A stretch of 30,550 nt of DNA, taken from IMG/VR virus record IMGVR_UViG_3300042514_000185, positions 1-30,550 of that record. One strand, written 5' to 3'. How positions within the stretch are numbered: position 1 is the first letter of the stretch; every line of letters begins with the position of its first letter. Of this stretch, positions 1 to 10,300 are shown in pieces. The position numbers and the translations under genes are program-made. The notes beneath the pieces were generated by a model. It was not told the origin of the DNA. It saw only the letters and a list, made by a program, of their open reading frames with translations, and did not search any database. The stretch is from a virus.

Positions 1-2
1 CA

Positions 3-647
3 TTTAGTATTATTAATGTAGTTGGCAGCGGAAATGTTGTTGCCAACGGTGTTAGTAGCACAGTATCTTTTGGAAGCGGCAATAATATTTCAATTACAGG
101 CAACGCTGCTGCTGACATTATTACATTTAGTTTGTCAAACAATCCAAGTGTTACTGGAAATATAACAGGTAATAGTGTTTTTGCCACTAATATTATCAGT
201 GCTGCTGGCAATATATTTGGTGGTGGTATACGATCAACTTCTAGTCCAACACCTCCTAGTAATCCTAGCGTGGGTGATTTTTGGTACGATACTAGTACAA
301 ACGCACAATATCGCTATACTTTTGATGGAACAGACTATTTTTGGTTAGATGATTATGGCTCAACCTTAGGAATTAACGGTTCGTTTAGTGCAGTTACTAA
401 TGGAACTAGTAATATTACCATTGCTAATACTAATTCAAATGCTGCGGTTAGCATTAATGGTACCAGTAATGTAGCAGTTTTTGCCAACACAGGATTTTAT
501 ACATCAGCATTAAATGTAACAACAAGTTTCACTCCGGCTAGTAGTTCGGCCACGGGAGTAGCAGGGCAAATAGCATGGGATTCTAACTATGTATACGTTT
601 GTATAGCCACAAACACATGGAAACGATCTCCTATAGGCACATGGTAA
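3..647 (+). CDS. Tail fibre-like protein, C-terminal part (5' end outside window)
   Basis: The reading frame is open from the left edge (codons from base 3), so this is the 3' end of a longer gene; the TTG at 132 is not a credible start. The product is rich in Gly, Asn, Thr, Ser and Ala, like the giant fibres that follow. Codons for GIRSTSS through GDFWYDT (about 223-300) encode a module with Trp/Tyr/Asp pairs that recurs near the end of the 2218-aa fibre (bases 6318-6480). The extreme C-terminus (GQIAWDSNYVYVCIATNTW, then a short tail) is a domain I know from ends of many environmental phage fibre or structural proteins. It is probably an extracellular virion adhesin; receptor and attachment point are unknown. 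Confidence 0.75.
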   Translation, partial: FSIINVVGSGNVVANGVSSTVSFGSGNNISITGNAAADIITFSLSNNPSVTGNITGNSVFATNIISAAGNIFGGGIRSTSSPTPPSNPSVGDFWYDTSTNAQYRYTFDGTDYFWLDDYGSTLGINGSFSAVTNGTSNITIANTNSNAAVSINGTSNVAVFANTGFYTSALNVTTSFTPASSSATGVAGQIAWDSNYVYVCIATNTWKRSPIGTW

Positions 648-661
648 CGTATGTACGATAC

Positions 662-669
662 TATAAATA
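662..669 (+). promoter_or_regulatory. T4-type late promoter motif TATAAATA
   Basis: The exact T4 late consensus octamer TATAAATA, 28 bases upstream of the ATG at 698. A Shine-Dalgarno AAAGGA (686-691) lies 6 bases before that ATG. In T4 this element sits at -10 and is read by the late sigma gp55 with the sliding clamp gp45. The next genes are packed with little spacing, so it probably drives the whole fibre operon. Confidence 0.7.
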
Positions 670-697
670 AGAATAGCAGTTTAACAAAGGATTCATA

Positions 698-3600
698 ATG
701 GCATTTCCAACCTCACCAACCGACGGACAGACAGCAGTAGTTAATAATATAACATATGTTTACTCATCTGCGTCTAACGCATGGACAAGAACTGCCACAG
801 GATTCGTAAATCTGTCGGCTTCAGCTAATATTTCGGCAGGCGGAAATGTCGTAGGCGGTAATATTCTTACAAGTGGCATTGTTAGCGCACTGGGAAATAT
901 TACTGGTAACTATTACTTTGGTAATGGTAGTCAATTAACAGGTATTACTGCTAATAGTATTGTTGGTGCATACAGCAACAGCAACGTTTTAGCTTATTTA
1001 AGCACAGGATTTAATGGCAACATTATTCCATCTGCTGCTAACACATATTCATTAGGTAATGCGACAAATACTTGGCAACATCTTTATGTAAGCAATACAT
1101 CAATTTATATCGGCGGAGTTCAGTTAACTGGAAATGCTACTCAACTGACTTATGCCGGAAATGCTATTCCAGTCACCAATGCTAATGGTAACATTTCACT
1201 TGGTAATGTATTTTCAAGTGGTGCGGTAAGTGCTACCGGCAATTTAATTGGTGGCAATATTACAACAGCTGGGTTAGTTTCAGCAACAGGAACTGTTACA
1301 GGATCAAGTGTACTAGGTACTGTTGTATCAGCAAGCGGTAACGTAATTGGTGGCAATATCACAACTGCCGGATTAGTTTCAGCAACTGGCAACGTAACTG
1401 GTAACTATATTTTAGGCAATGGTTCACAATTAACTGGTGTTATTACATCAGTATCAAACGTAACAAATGGCAATAGTAATGTTAATATTGCCGCTGCTGC
1501 TGCGAACATAACTGTTTCAGTAAGTGGCGTAGGCAATGTTGCTGTATTTTCTCCGACTGGTGAATATGTAACAGGTGTTATTAGCGCATCGGGCAATATT
1601 ACTGGTGGTAATTTATCAGGTACATTGGTTACTGGTACATTAACTACTATCGCACAACCTAACGTTACTAGTTTAGGTACATTAACAAGTTTAAGTGTTA
1701 CTGGCAATACTACAGGTGGTAACTTTACTACAAGCGGAACACTATCAGTTGGTGGTATTGTAATAAGCGGCAATACAATTGTAGGAGCAGGTCCAACTCT
1801 AACTATTGATCCAAATGGATCAGGTGGCACAGATGGTAACGTGGTCATTACAGGTAACTTGACCGTTAATGGTACAACAACTACTATTAACTCAAATACA
1901 ATTACCACAAACGATTTACAAATTAACATGGCCAATAATGCGGCCAATGCAACAGCGGCTAACAATGGCGGTATTGGAGTAGGTCCGTTAGGTGCTGAAT
2001 ATGCAACATTATTGTACAACACAGCCTCAAATGTCTGGGTATCTAGTTTAGGTATTAGTGCAGTTGGTAACCTAACAACCGGTGCTGGCGTTACTGCAAC
2101 CGGCAACGTATATGGCGGTAATATTTTAACTGCTGGTGTGATGAGCAGCACAGGTAACGCCATACATGGAAATATTTTAACAGCTGGCATAGTATCAGCA
2201 ACTGGTAATATTACAACGGCTGGATTCTTCGTTGGTACATTTGCGGGTAGTATTAGCGGTAACGTAACTGCTGCTGGTGCCAATACACAGGTACAATTTA
2301 ATAATAGTGGTAACTTAGCTGCTACTGCTGGATTGACATTTAACACAGTGGGTAATGTATTAACTGTAGCCGGTAATATTGCCGGCGGTAATTTACTAAC
2401 AGCAGGATTGATTAGTTCAACAGGAACAATTACATCAGCCGCAAACGTAATTGGTGGTAATATTACTACTGTTGGTTTAGTAAGTGCTACTGGCACAGTA
2501 ACAGGATCAAGTTTATTGGGTACTGTTGTTAGTGCGTCTGGTAATGTATATGGCAATAATATTGGCGCAATAACTGACATTAGTGCTGGCGGTAATATTA
2601 CTGGTGCTAATTTTTCAACAACAGGCGCAAGTGGTAACATCACTGGCGCTAATGTAATTGCATCAACTACATTAACAGCAACTGGCAACGTTTACGGTGG
2701 TAATTTTCTAACAGCAGGTTTAATTAGTTCAACTGGTGCCATAACAGGCGCAGCATTAACTGGAACAAGTTTAACAGTATCAACCGGTAATATTACTGGT
2801 GGTAACTTATTATTGAGTGGAGCAATTACTGACTCAGGTCAATTAGATATTCAAACTAGTGCAGGTAATGCTAACATTGTGTTAACTCCTAATGGAACAG
2901 GTAATGTTAATACAGGCGCTAACGTAAGTGTTACAGGAAATGTTCAAGCGGGTAATGTCAGAACAGCTGGACTAGTATCAGCTACGGGAAATGTTACTGG
3001 CGGTAACTTACTAACTGCTGGGTTAATATCAGCAACAAGCACTATCACATCAGCGGCCAATATTGTTGGCGGTAATATTACTACGGCTGGCTTGGTAACT
3101 GCTACAGGTAATGTAACTGGTGGTAATGTTTTAACAGCGGGATTAATTTCAGCAACAAGTACTATTACAAGTGCAGCAAATATTACAGGTGGCAATTTAC
3201 TAACAGCTGGATTAATTAGTGCTACGAGTACTATTACAAGTGCTGCTAATATTGTCGGTGGTAACTTATTAACAGCTGGATTAATTAGTGCTACGAGTAC
3301 TATTACATCAGCGGCAAACGTAGTTGGTGGTAATATTACAACGGCTGGGTTAGTAACTGCTACCGGTAACGTAACCGGCGGAAATGTATTAACTGCTGGT
3401 ATTATGAGTAGTGCTGGTAATGCGATACATGGCAATATTTTAACAGCTGGATTAATAACTGCTACTGGTAATGTAACTGGTAATTTCTTTATTGGTAACG
3501 GTAGTCAACTAACTGGTATTAGCTCAACGGCAGGAACAGCATTAACAAACGGTAATACTAATATTACCACAGCACTAAACGGTAACGCTAATATTACTAT

Positions 3601-6600
3601 TAGCGGAACAAGTAATGTTGTAGTATTCACAGCGACCGGCGTTAACGTAACGGGAGTTGTCAGTGCATCTGGTAACGTAACTGGCGGTAATGTTTTAACA
3701 GCAGGATTAATCAGCGCAACAAGCACAATTACCTCAGCAGCAAATATTACAGGCGGTAATTTATTAACAGCCGGATTAGTTAGTGCTACTGGCACAGTAA
3801 CCGGTTCAAGTTTATTAGGTACTGTTGTTAGTGCTTCCGGCAACGTAATTGGTGGTAATGTAACTACAGTGGGATTAATTTCAGCTACTGGTAACGTTAC
3901 GACAGCTAATTATTTCTTAGGTAATGGCGCATTATTATCGGGTATTAACGTAGCTGCTTCGTCAAGCAAAATCAGCAACGGCGGAAGTTATGCTAATATT
4001 CCAACTAGTGGTAGCAATTTAAGTATTGGTATTGGGGCAAGTTCAAACGTAGTTGCTGTATTTTATGACTCAGGCGTAAACTTTACTGGACCAATTAGTG
4101 CAAGTGGTAATGTAACTGGCGGAAATTTATTAACAGCTGGATTGATTTCAGCAACTTCGACTATCACAAGTGCTGCTAATATCACAGGCGGCAATATACT
4201 AACTGCTGGTATTATGTCAAGTACTGGTAATGCGATACATGGTAATATTTTAACAGCTGGATTGATTTCAGCAACAAGTACAATTACATCAGCAGCAAAC
4301 GTTGTTGGTGGCAATATTTCAACTGCCGGACTAATAACTGCTACTGGTAATGTAACTGGTGGCAATGTATTAACAGCTGGCATCATGTCAAGCACAGGTA
4401 ATGCGATACATGGCAATATTTTAACAGCAGGATTAGCGAGTGCCACTGGAAACGTTATTGGTGGCAACGTTACAACAGCTGGATTAATTAGTGCCACTGG
4501 TAATATTACAGGTGGTAATTTATCAGGCACATTAGTTACTGGCACATTAGCTACAGCGGCACAGCCAAATGTTACCTCAGTTGGCACTTTAACAAGTTTA
4601 AGTATTACTGGTAATACTACAGGTGGCAATTTCACAACAGGTGGAACTTTATCAGTTGGTGGAATTGTAATTAGTGGAAACACAATCGTTGGTGCAGGTC
4701 CAACACTAACTATTGATCCAAATGGATCAGGTGGCACAGATGGTAACGTGGTCATTACAGGTAACTTAACCGTTAATGGTACAACGACTACAATTAATTC
4801 TAATACAATTACCACAAACGATTTACAAATTAACATGGCCAATAATGCTGCTAACTCTACTGCGGCAAATAATGGCGGTATTGGTGTTGGCCCAGTAGGA
4901 GCAGAATATGCAACATGGTTGTATAATACAGCATCAAATGTTTGGATATCTAGCTTAGGTATTAGCTCAGTCGGTAATGTAACAGCTGGACTTGGTATTA
5001 CTGCTACAGGAAACTTAGCGGGTGGCAACGTATTAACAGCTGGCATTATGTCAAGTACTGGTAATGCTATACACGGCAACATCTTAACAGCTGGACAAGT
5101 AAGTGCTACAGGTAATATTACTACAGCCGGTTTCTTTGTAGGAACATTTGCGGGTAGTATTAGTGGTAACGTAACGGCAGCAGGAGCAAACACACAAGTA
5201 CAATTTAATAATAGCGGCAATTTAGCTGCTACAGCTGGATTAACTTTTAACACAGTAGGTAACGTATTAAGTGTAACCGGTAACGTAGTTGGTGCTAACT
5301 TACTAACAGCTGGATTGATTAGTTCAACAGGAACAATTACATCAGCAGCAAACGTAATTGGTGGTAATATTACTACCGCTGGTTTAGTAACGGCTACTGG
5401 TAACGTAACTGGCGGTAATGTATTGACCGCTGGTATTATGTCAAGTACTGGTAATGCCATACATGGTAATATCTTAACAGCTGGATTAATTTCAGCAACA
5501 AGTACAATTACTAGTGCTGCCAATATTATAGGCGGTAACTTATTAACAGCTGGATTAATTTCAGCAACAAGTACAATTACTAGTGCTGCTAATATTATCG
5601 GTGGTAATATTACAACAGCAGGATTAATTTCAGCTACTGGTGCTATTACAGGTGCAGCACTAACTGGCACAAGTTTAACAGTATCAACCGGCAATATTAC
5701 CGGCGGAAACTTGCTGCTAAGTGGTGCAATTACTGATTCTGGCCAATTAGATATTCAAACTAGTGCAGGTAATGCTAACATTGTATTAACTCCAAACGGC
5801 ACAGGTAATGTTAATACTGGAGCTAATTTAAGTGTTACTGGTAATGTCCAAGCAGGTAATGTCAGAACAGCTGGACTAGTATCAGCTACTGGAAACGTTG
5901 CTGGTGGAAATATTCTAACAGCTGGTATTATTAGTGCTACTGGCAACATAACTGGTAACTTTATACTTGGTAACGGTAGTCAATTAACTGGTATCATTAC
6001 ATCAGTATCAAACGTAACAAACGGCAACAGTAATGTTAATATTTCCGCTGCTGCCGCTAACGTAACCATATCAGTAAGTGGTGTTGGCAACGTAGTTGTG
6101 TTTGCCCCAACTGGTGAATATGTAACTGGTTTATTAAGTGTTAGTGGTAACGTAACTGGTGGTAATGTATTAACAGCTGGATTGATTTCAGCTACAAGTA
6201 CAATTACTTCGGCAGCTAATATAACTGGTGGAAATATTCTAACAGCAGGTATCGTTAGCTCAACTGGTAATATAACTGGCGGAAACATTGTTTCTTCTGG
6301 TATTATTAGCACATCAGGTAACATATTTGGTGGTGGTATACGCTCAACATCAAGCTCTACTGCTCCAAGCAGCCCAAGCGTGGGTGACTTCTGGTACAAC
6401 ACTGATACAAACGTACAGTATCGCTTTACATTTGACGGTACAAGTTACTACTGGATTGATGATTTTGGTGCATCAACTGGAATGAATGGCACATTTAATG
6501 CTATTACAAACGGTACAAGTAACGTAACTGCTAGTGCTAGTGCTAACATTACAGTTGGCGTAGCCGGAACACCAAACGTTGTTGTTTGGGCAACTACGGG

Positions 6601-7354
6601 ACAATATGTAACTGGTATTGTCAGCGCAACTGGAAACGTAATTGGTGGTAATATTACTACTGCTGGATTAATTAGTGCTACAGGTAATGTATCAGGCGGT
6701 AATTTAAACGTAACAGGCAATATTGTTGATACTGGGGCATTAACTATCATAACGGGCAGTAATGGAAATATTGCGTTGACTCCAAATGGCACAGGTATAG
6801 TCACAGTTTCTAGTAATGTTAGTATAACAGGAAATGTAATTGGTGGCAATTTATCAGTCGGCACTGGAACAATTACTGTAGGAAATATTGTTAATTCAAA
6901 TGCTAACGCGGTAGGTAACATTGGTTCGGCAAGTAACTACTTTAACACAGTATTTGCTAAATCAACATCAGCACAATACGCCGACTTAGCTGAAACTTAT
7001 ATTGCTGATGCTGGATATGCTCCTGGAACACTAGTTATATTTGGTGGTGCTGATGAAATTACTGCGTCAACTGTATCACATGATACAAGAGTAGCTGGTA
7101 TTATTTCAACAGCTCCTGCTTACTTAATGAACTCAGGTGCAGTTGGTTTGCCAGTAGCATTAACTGGGCGTGTTCCATGTAGTGTAGTAGGAACAATTAG
7201 AAAAGGAGACAGATTAGTTGCTAGTGATATAAAAGGTGTAGCAACTGCTTTAGATATCACTAAATACTTGCCAGGATGTATCATTGGCAAAGCTCTAGAG
7301 AATTATGATTTAGATTCAACAGGAGTAATTGAAGTAGCTGTCGGAAGGTATTAA
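698..7354 (+). CDS. Giant repetitive tail fibre protein, 2218 aa
   Basis: Probable virion fibre/adhesin. Residues 1-40 form an N-terminal domain shared with the next gene (MAFPxSPxxGQTAxVNN). Residues of about 45-2080 are a chain of degenerate Gly/Asn/Thr/Ser-rich repeats, mostly units of about 17 aa of the type SATGNVTGGNxLTAGLI and 23-aa variants containing STITSAAN; such repeats suggest an extended beta-rich trimeric shaft. Long modules are duplicated in frame: 455 bp at 1616 and 4523, 240 bp at 2732 and 5636. Residues 2087-2218 form a distinct C-terminal domain (FAKSTSAQYADLAETYIAD, then a DTRVAG and AYLMN region) shared with the 624-aa protein and reminiscent of phage autoproteolytic or chaperone tail domains. 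The only cysteines I see are in that domain. Start: ATG with AAAGGA at 6-base spacing. The stop overlaps the next ATG by one base. Confidence 0.85.
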   Translation: MAFPTSPTDGQTAVVNNITYVYSSASNAWTRTATGFVNLSASANISAGGNVVGGNILTSGIVSALGNITGNYYFGNGSQLTGITANSIVGAYSNSNVLAYLSTGFNGNIIPSAANTYSLGNATNTWQHLYVSNTSIYIGGVQLTGNATQLTYAGNAIPVTNANGNISLGNVFSSGAVSATGNLIGGNITTAGLVSATGTVTGSSVLGTVVSASGNVIGGNITTAGLVSATGNVTGNYILGNGSQLTGVITSVSNVTNGNSNVNIAAAAANITVSVSGVGNVAVFSPTGEYVTGVISASGNITGGNLSGTLVTGTLTTIAQPNVTSLGTLTSLSVTGNTTGGNFTTSGTLSVGGIVISGNTIVGAGPTLTIDPNGSGGTDGNVVITGNLTVNGTTTTINSNTITTNDLQINMANNAANATAANNGGIGVGPLGAEYATLLYNTASNVWVSSLGISAVGNLTTGAGVTATGNVYGGNILTAGVMSSTGNAIHGNILTAGIVSATGNITTAGFFVGTFAGSISGNVTAAGANTQVQFNNSGNLAATAGLTFNTVGNVLTVAGNIAGGNLLTAGLISSTGTITSAANVIGGNITTVGLVSATGTVTGSSLLGTVVSASGNVYGNNIGAITDISAGGNITGANFSTTGASGNITGANVIASTTLTATGNVYGGNFLTAGLISSTGAITGAALTGTSLTVSTGNITGGNLLLSGAITDSGQLDIQTSAGNANIVLTPNGTGNVNTGANVSVTGNVQAGNVRTAGLVSATGNVTGGNLLTAGLISATSTITSAANIVGGNITTAGLVTATGNVTGGNVLTAGLISATSTITSAANITGGNLLTAGLISATSTITSAANIVGGNLLTAGLISATSTITSAANVVGGNITTAGLVTATGNVTGGNVLTAGIMSSAGNAIHGNILTAGLITATGNVTGNFFIGNGSQLTGISSTAGTALTNGNTNITTALNGNANITISGTSNVVVFTATGVNVTGVVSASGNVTGGNVLTAGLISATSTITSAANITGGNLLTAGLVSATGTVTGSSLLGTVVSASGNVIGGNVTTVGLISATGNVTTANYFLGNGALLSGINVAASSSKISNGGSYANIPTSGSNLSIGIGASSNVVAVFYDSGVNFTGPISASGNVTGGNLLTAGLISATSTITSAANITGGNILTAGIMSSTGNAIHGNILTAGLISATSTITSAANVVGGNISTAGLITATGNVTGGNVLTAGIMSSTGNAIHGNILTAGLASATGNVIGGNVTTAGLISATGNITGGNLSGTLVTGTLATAAQPNVTSVGTLTSLSITGNTTGGNFTTGGTLSVGGIVISGNTIVGAGPTLTIDPNGSGGTDGNVVITGNLTVNGTTTTINSNTITTNDLQINMANNAANSTAANNGGIGVGPVGAEYATWLYNTASNVWISSLGISSVGNVTAGLGITATGNLAGGNVLTAGIMSSTGNAIHGNILTAGQVSATGNITTAGFFVGTFAGSISGNVTAAGANTQVQFNNSGNLAATAGLTFNTVGNVLSVTGNVVGANLLTAGLISSTGTITSAANVIGGNITTAGLVTATGNVTGGNVLTAGIMSSTGNAIHGNILTAGLISATSTITSAANIIGGNLLTAGLISATSTITSAANIIGGNITTAGLISATGAITGAALTGTSLTVSTGNITGGNLLLSGAITDSGQLDIQTSAGNANIVLTPNGTGNVNTGANLSVTGNVQAGNVRTAGLVSATGNVAGGNILTAGIISATGNITGNFILGNGSQLTGIITSVSNVTNGNSNVNISAAAANVTISVSGVGNVVVFAPTGEYVTGLLSVSGNVTGGNVLTAGLISATSTITSAANITGGNILTAGIVSSTGNITGGNIVSSGIISTSGNIFGGGIRSTSSSTAPSSPSVGDFWYNTDTNVQYRFTFDGTSYYWIDDFGASTGMNGTFNAITNGTSNVTASASANITVGVAGTPNVVVWATTGQYVTGIVSATGNVIGGNITTAGLISATGNVSGGNLNVTGNIVDTGALTIITGSNGNIALTPNGTGIVTVSSNVSITGNVIGGNLSVGTGTITVGNIVNSNANAVGNIGSASNYFNTVFAKSTSAQYADLAETYIADAGYAPGTLVIFGGADEITASTVSHDTRVAGIISTAPAYLMNSGAVGLPVALTGRVPCSVVGTIRKGDRLVASDIKGVATALDITKYLPGCIIGKALENYDLDSTGVIEVAVGRY
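1616..2070 (+). repeat. 455-bp fibre module, copy A
   Basis: Encodes about 152 aa beginning SGTLVTGTL and containing a TIDPNGSGGTDGN stretch and NSNTITTNDLQINMANN. Copies B (4523-4977) and C (10336-10790, in the next gene) have the same length with no indels and long near-identical DNA blocks. Copies A and B remain collinear for several hundred more bases downstream: the GTFAGSISGNV codons lie 606 bases after the module start in both. Confidence 0.85.
2732..2971 (+). repeat. 240-bp fibre module, copy 1
   Basis: Encodes 80 aa from TGAITGAALTGTSLTVSTGN through a region reading IVLTPNGTGNVNTGAN to RTAG. Full-length copies recur at 5636-5875, 8026-8265, 11812-12051 and 12610-12849, all exactly 240 bases. 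A shortened copy lies at 13369-13575 and a partial one at 14560-14634. The copies span three genes. Confidence 0.85.
4523..4977 (+). repeat. 455-bp fibre module, copy B
   Basis: Same-length copy of the module at 1616-2070, lying 2907 bases downstream in the same reading frame. It contains stretches of DNA that appear identical to copy A, such as the IDPNGSGGTDGN codons and the following VVITGN codons. It is followed by the same GTFAGSISGNV and VQFNNSGNLAATAG segments as copy A. Confidence 0.85.
5636..5875 (+). repeat. 240-bp fibre module, copy 2
   Basis: Second full-length copy of the TGAITGAALTG module, in frame in the 2218-aa gene. It is without indels relative to the copy at 2732-2971. 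Confidence 0.85.
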
Positions 7355-10300
7355 TGGCATTTCCCGTATCGCCCGTAAATGGGCAAACCGCAACCGTAAA
7401 CAATATTGTTTACGTATTTTCCACTGCTAACAACACGTGGACTAGGTCTGCGACGGGATTTGTTAATATTGGTGCATCTGGTAATATATCAGCTGCTGGA
7501 AATATCTACGGTAATTATATCGTAGGTAATATTTCCGGCACAGTTACTACTGCTCAAACAGTTACTACCAATGCTCAACCGAATATTACATCAGTAGGAA
7601 CATTAACTAGTTTAACATCGTCTGGTTTAATCAGTACAACGGGCAACATTGTTGGCAATTACCTATTTGGTAATGGTAACCTACTAACTAACGTTGTTGC
7701 CAATACTATAAACACAACATTTAGCGGCTCGGCAAATACTTTTTACATTGATTTTGTTGCAGATGACGGTGCTAACGCTCAGACAATTTGGAATTCACCA
7801 TTTTTAACTTTTGTTCCAATTAGTGGAATATTAGGCGCATCAGCATTCACGGCAACTGGCAATATAAATGGCGCTAATATTTTATCTGCTGGATTATTAA
7901 CTGCTACTGGTAATATATTAGGTGGTAACATACTTACTGCCGGATTAATATCAGCAACAAGTACTATCACAAGTGCCGCTAACATTACTGGTGGCAATCT
8001 TCTAACAGCAGGTTTAATTAGTTCAACTGGCGCCATAACAGGCGCAGCATTAACTGGAACAAGTTTAACTGTATCAACCGGCAATATTACTGGTGGTAAC
8101 TTACTATTGAGTGGAGCAATTACTGATTCCGGTCAATTAGATATTCAAACTAGTGCAGGTAATGCTAACATTGTGTTAACTCCAAATGGAACTGGTAATG
8201 TTAACACAGGTGCTAATTTAAGTGTTACAGGAAATGTTCAAGCAGGTAATGTCAGAACAGCTGGATTAATTTCAGCAACTGGAAATATAAACGGCGGTAA
8301 CATTGTAACAAGTAGAGTAGTTGTTTCAGGTAATGCTGCTGTTAATACATTAGTATCTATCACAGACACAGCGCCACAAGGAACTGGCGCGGCATTTAGT
8401 GTTACTAATGCTGGAAATACAATTTCTATACTGCCCAATATTTCTGCTGGATCATTTAACAGCTTACAGTCAAATGGTGACATAGCAATATTAACTACAG
8501 GTCCTACTATAGGTAATGTAGGATTTTCAATTATACCATGGGCAGGCGGAACTAATGGTATAAAAATGAATACTGTGTCAAACGTAACTACTATAACGTT
8601 GGCTGCGGCAACACTTTCAACTACTGGCAATATAACTGGCGGAATTGGTAATTTAACAACTGGAAATATACTAACTCCCGGTATTATGAGCAGTACTGGT
8701 AATGCGATACATGGTAATATCTTAACTGCCGGTATTATGTCAAGTACTGGCAACGCAATACATGGCAATATTTTAACTGCTGGCCTAATTTCAGCTACTA
8801 GCACAATTACATCAGCAGCAAATATTACTGGTGGTAATATATTAACTGCCGGTATTATGAGCAGTACTGGTAACGCAATACATGGCAATATTTTAACTGC
8901 TGGCCTAATTTCAGCTACGAGCACAATTACATCAGCAGCAAATATTACTGGTGGTAACATATTAACAGCTGGATTAATGTCAAGTACTGGCAACGCAATA
9001 CATGGAAATATCCTAACAGCTGGATTAATAACTGCTACTGGTAACGTAACTGGCGGAAATATCCTAACAGCAGGAGCAGTTAGTTCTGCTGGAATAGTAA
9101 CCGCAGCTAGCGTAGTTGGCGGTGTTATTACAGGTTCAAGTACCTCAGTTACTGGTGCTACAGTCGCAGCATCGGTTACTGCTAATACTGCCACTGGTAG
9201 AGTAGGATTAGGTACAGATGGAGGAGGATCTTTAACATTAGGATTTCAAGCTAACAACGCATCTGCTACTACTCCTTATATTGATTTTAATTCTAGTGCT
9301 AATTATGTTGATTTTGATGCTCGTATACAAGCTTCTGGTAATACTGGCACGACTGGTGCCGGCACATTAACTGTAACCGCTGCTATTCTTGCAGCAAGCG
9401 CATTGTTCAGCGCAGCAGGTAATGTTATTGGTGGAAATATCCTAACAGCCGGTATAATGTCAAGTACTGGCAATGCAATACACGGCAATATCTTAACAGC
9501 CGGCTTAGTTTCAGCAACCGGAAATATTACTGGTAACTTTATACTGGGTAATGGATCGCAACTTACTGGTATTATTACAAGTGTATCTAACGTTGTAAAC
9601 GGTGGAAGTAATTTAAACATTGCTGCGGCAAACGCCAATGTAACTATATCAGTTAGCACAGTCGGTAACGTTGCTGTATTTTCACCAACTGGTGTTAGTG
9701 TACTTGGAACTATAGCTGGAAATGGTAATATTACTGGCGGCAATTTATTAACAGCAGGATTGATTAGTTCAACAGGAACTATCACAGGATCAAGTCATTT
9801 AGGTGCTGTAGTTTCGGTAACTGCAAACGTAACTGGCGGTAACTTATTAACAGCTGGATTGATTTCAGCAACTTCAACAATTACATCAGCAGCAAACGTT
9901 GTTGGTGGAAATATTACAACTGCTGGTCTAGTAACTGCTACAGGTAACGTAACAGGCGGAAATATCTTAACTGCCGGTATTATGTCAAGTACTGGCAACG
10001 CAATACATGGTAATATTTTAACAGCAGGTATTGTAAGTGCTACTGCTAATGTAACTGGCGGTAATGTTCTAACAGCAGGATTGATTAGTTCAACTGGAAA
10101 TATAACAGCAAACTATCACATTGGTAATGGTTCTACATTAACATCATTAACCGGTGGTAACGTAACTGGTACTGTAGCAAACGCAACATTTGCTGTATCA
10201 GCAGGATCGGCGGTTGGAACTGCTGCTACTGTTACTACAAATGCTCAACCAAATATTACTTCGGTTGGTACATTAACTAGTTTAACATCAAGTGGATTAA

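Noticed and set aside
132-647. A complete 171-aa gene starting at TTG 132
   Set aside because: The same frame is open to the left edge and encodes the same kind of fibre sequence, so the gene begins outside the window.
1405-5694. Long antisense open frames in the fibre genes (for example 427 and 543 codons on minus)
   Set aside because: They mirror the repeat codons (GGT/GTA/ACT/AAT become ACC/TAC/AGT/ATT), give Pro/Val/Leu-rich sequence without any domain, no ribosome-binding sites, and appear wherever the repeats are. They are compositional shadows.
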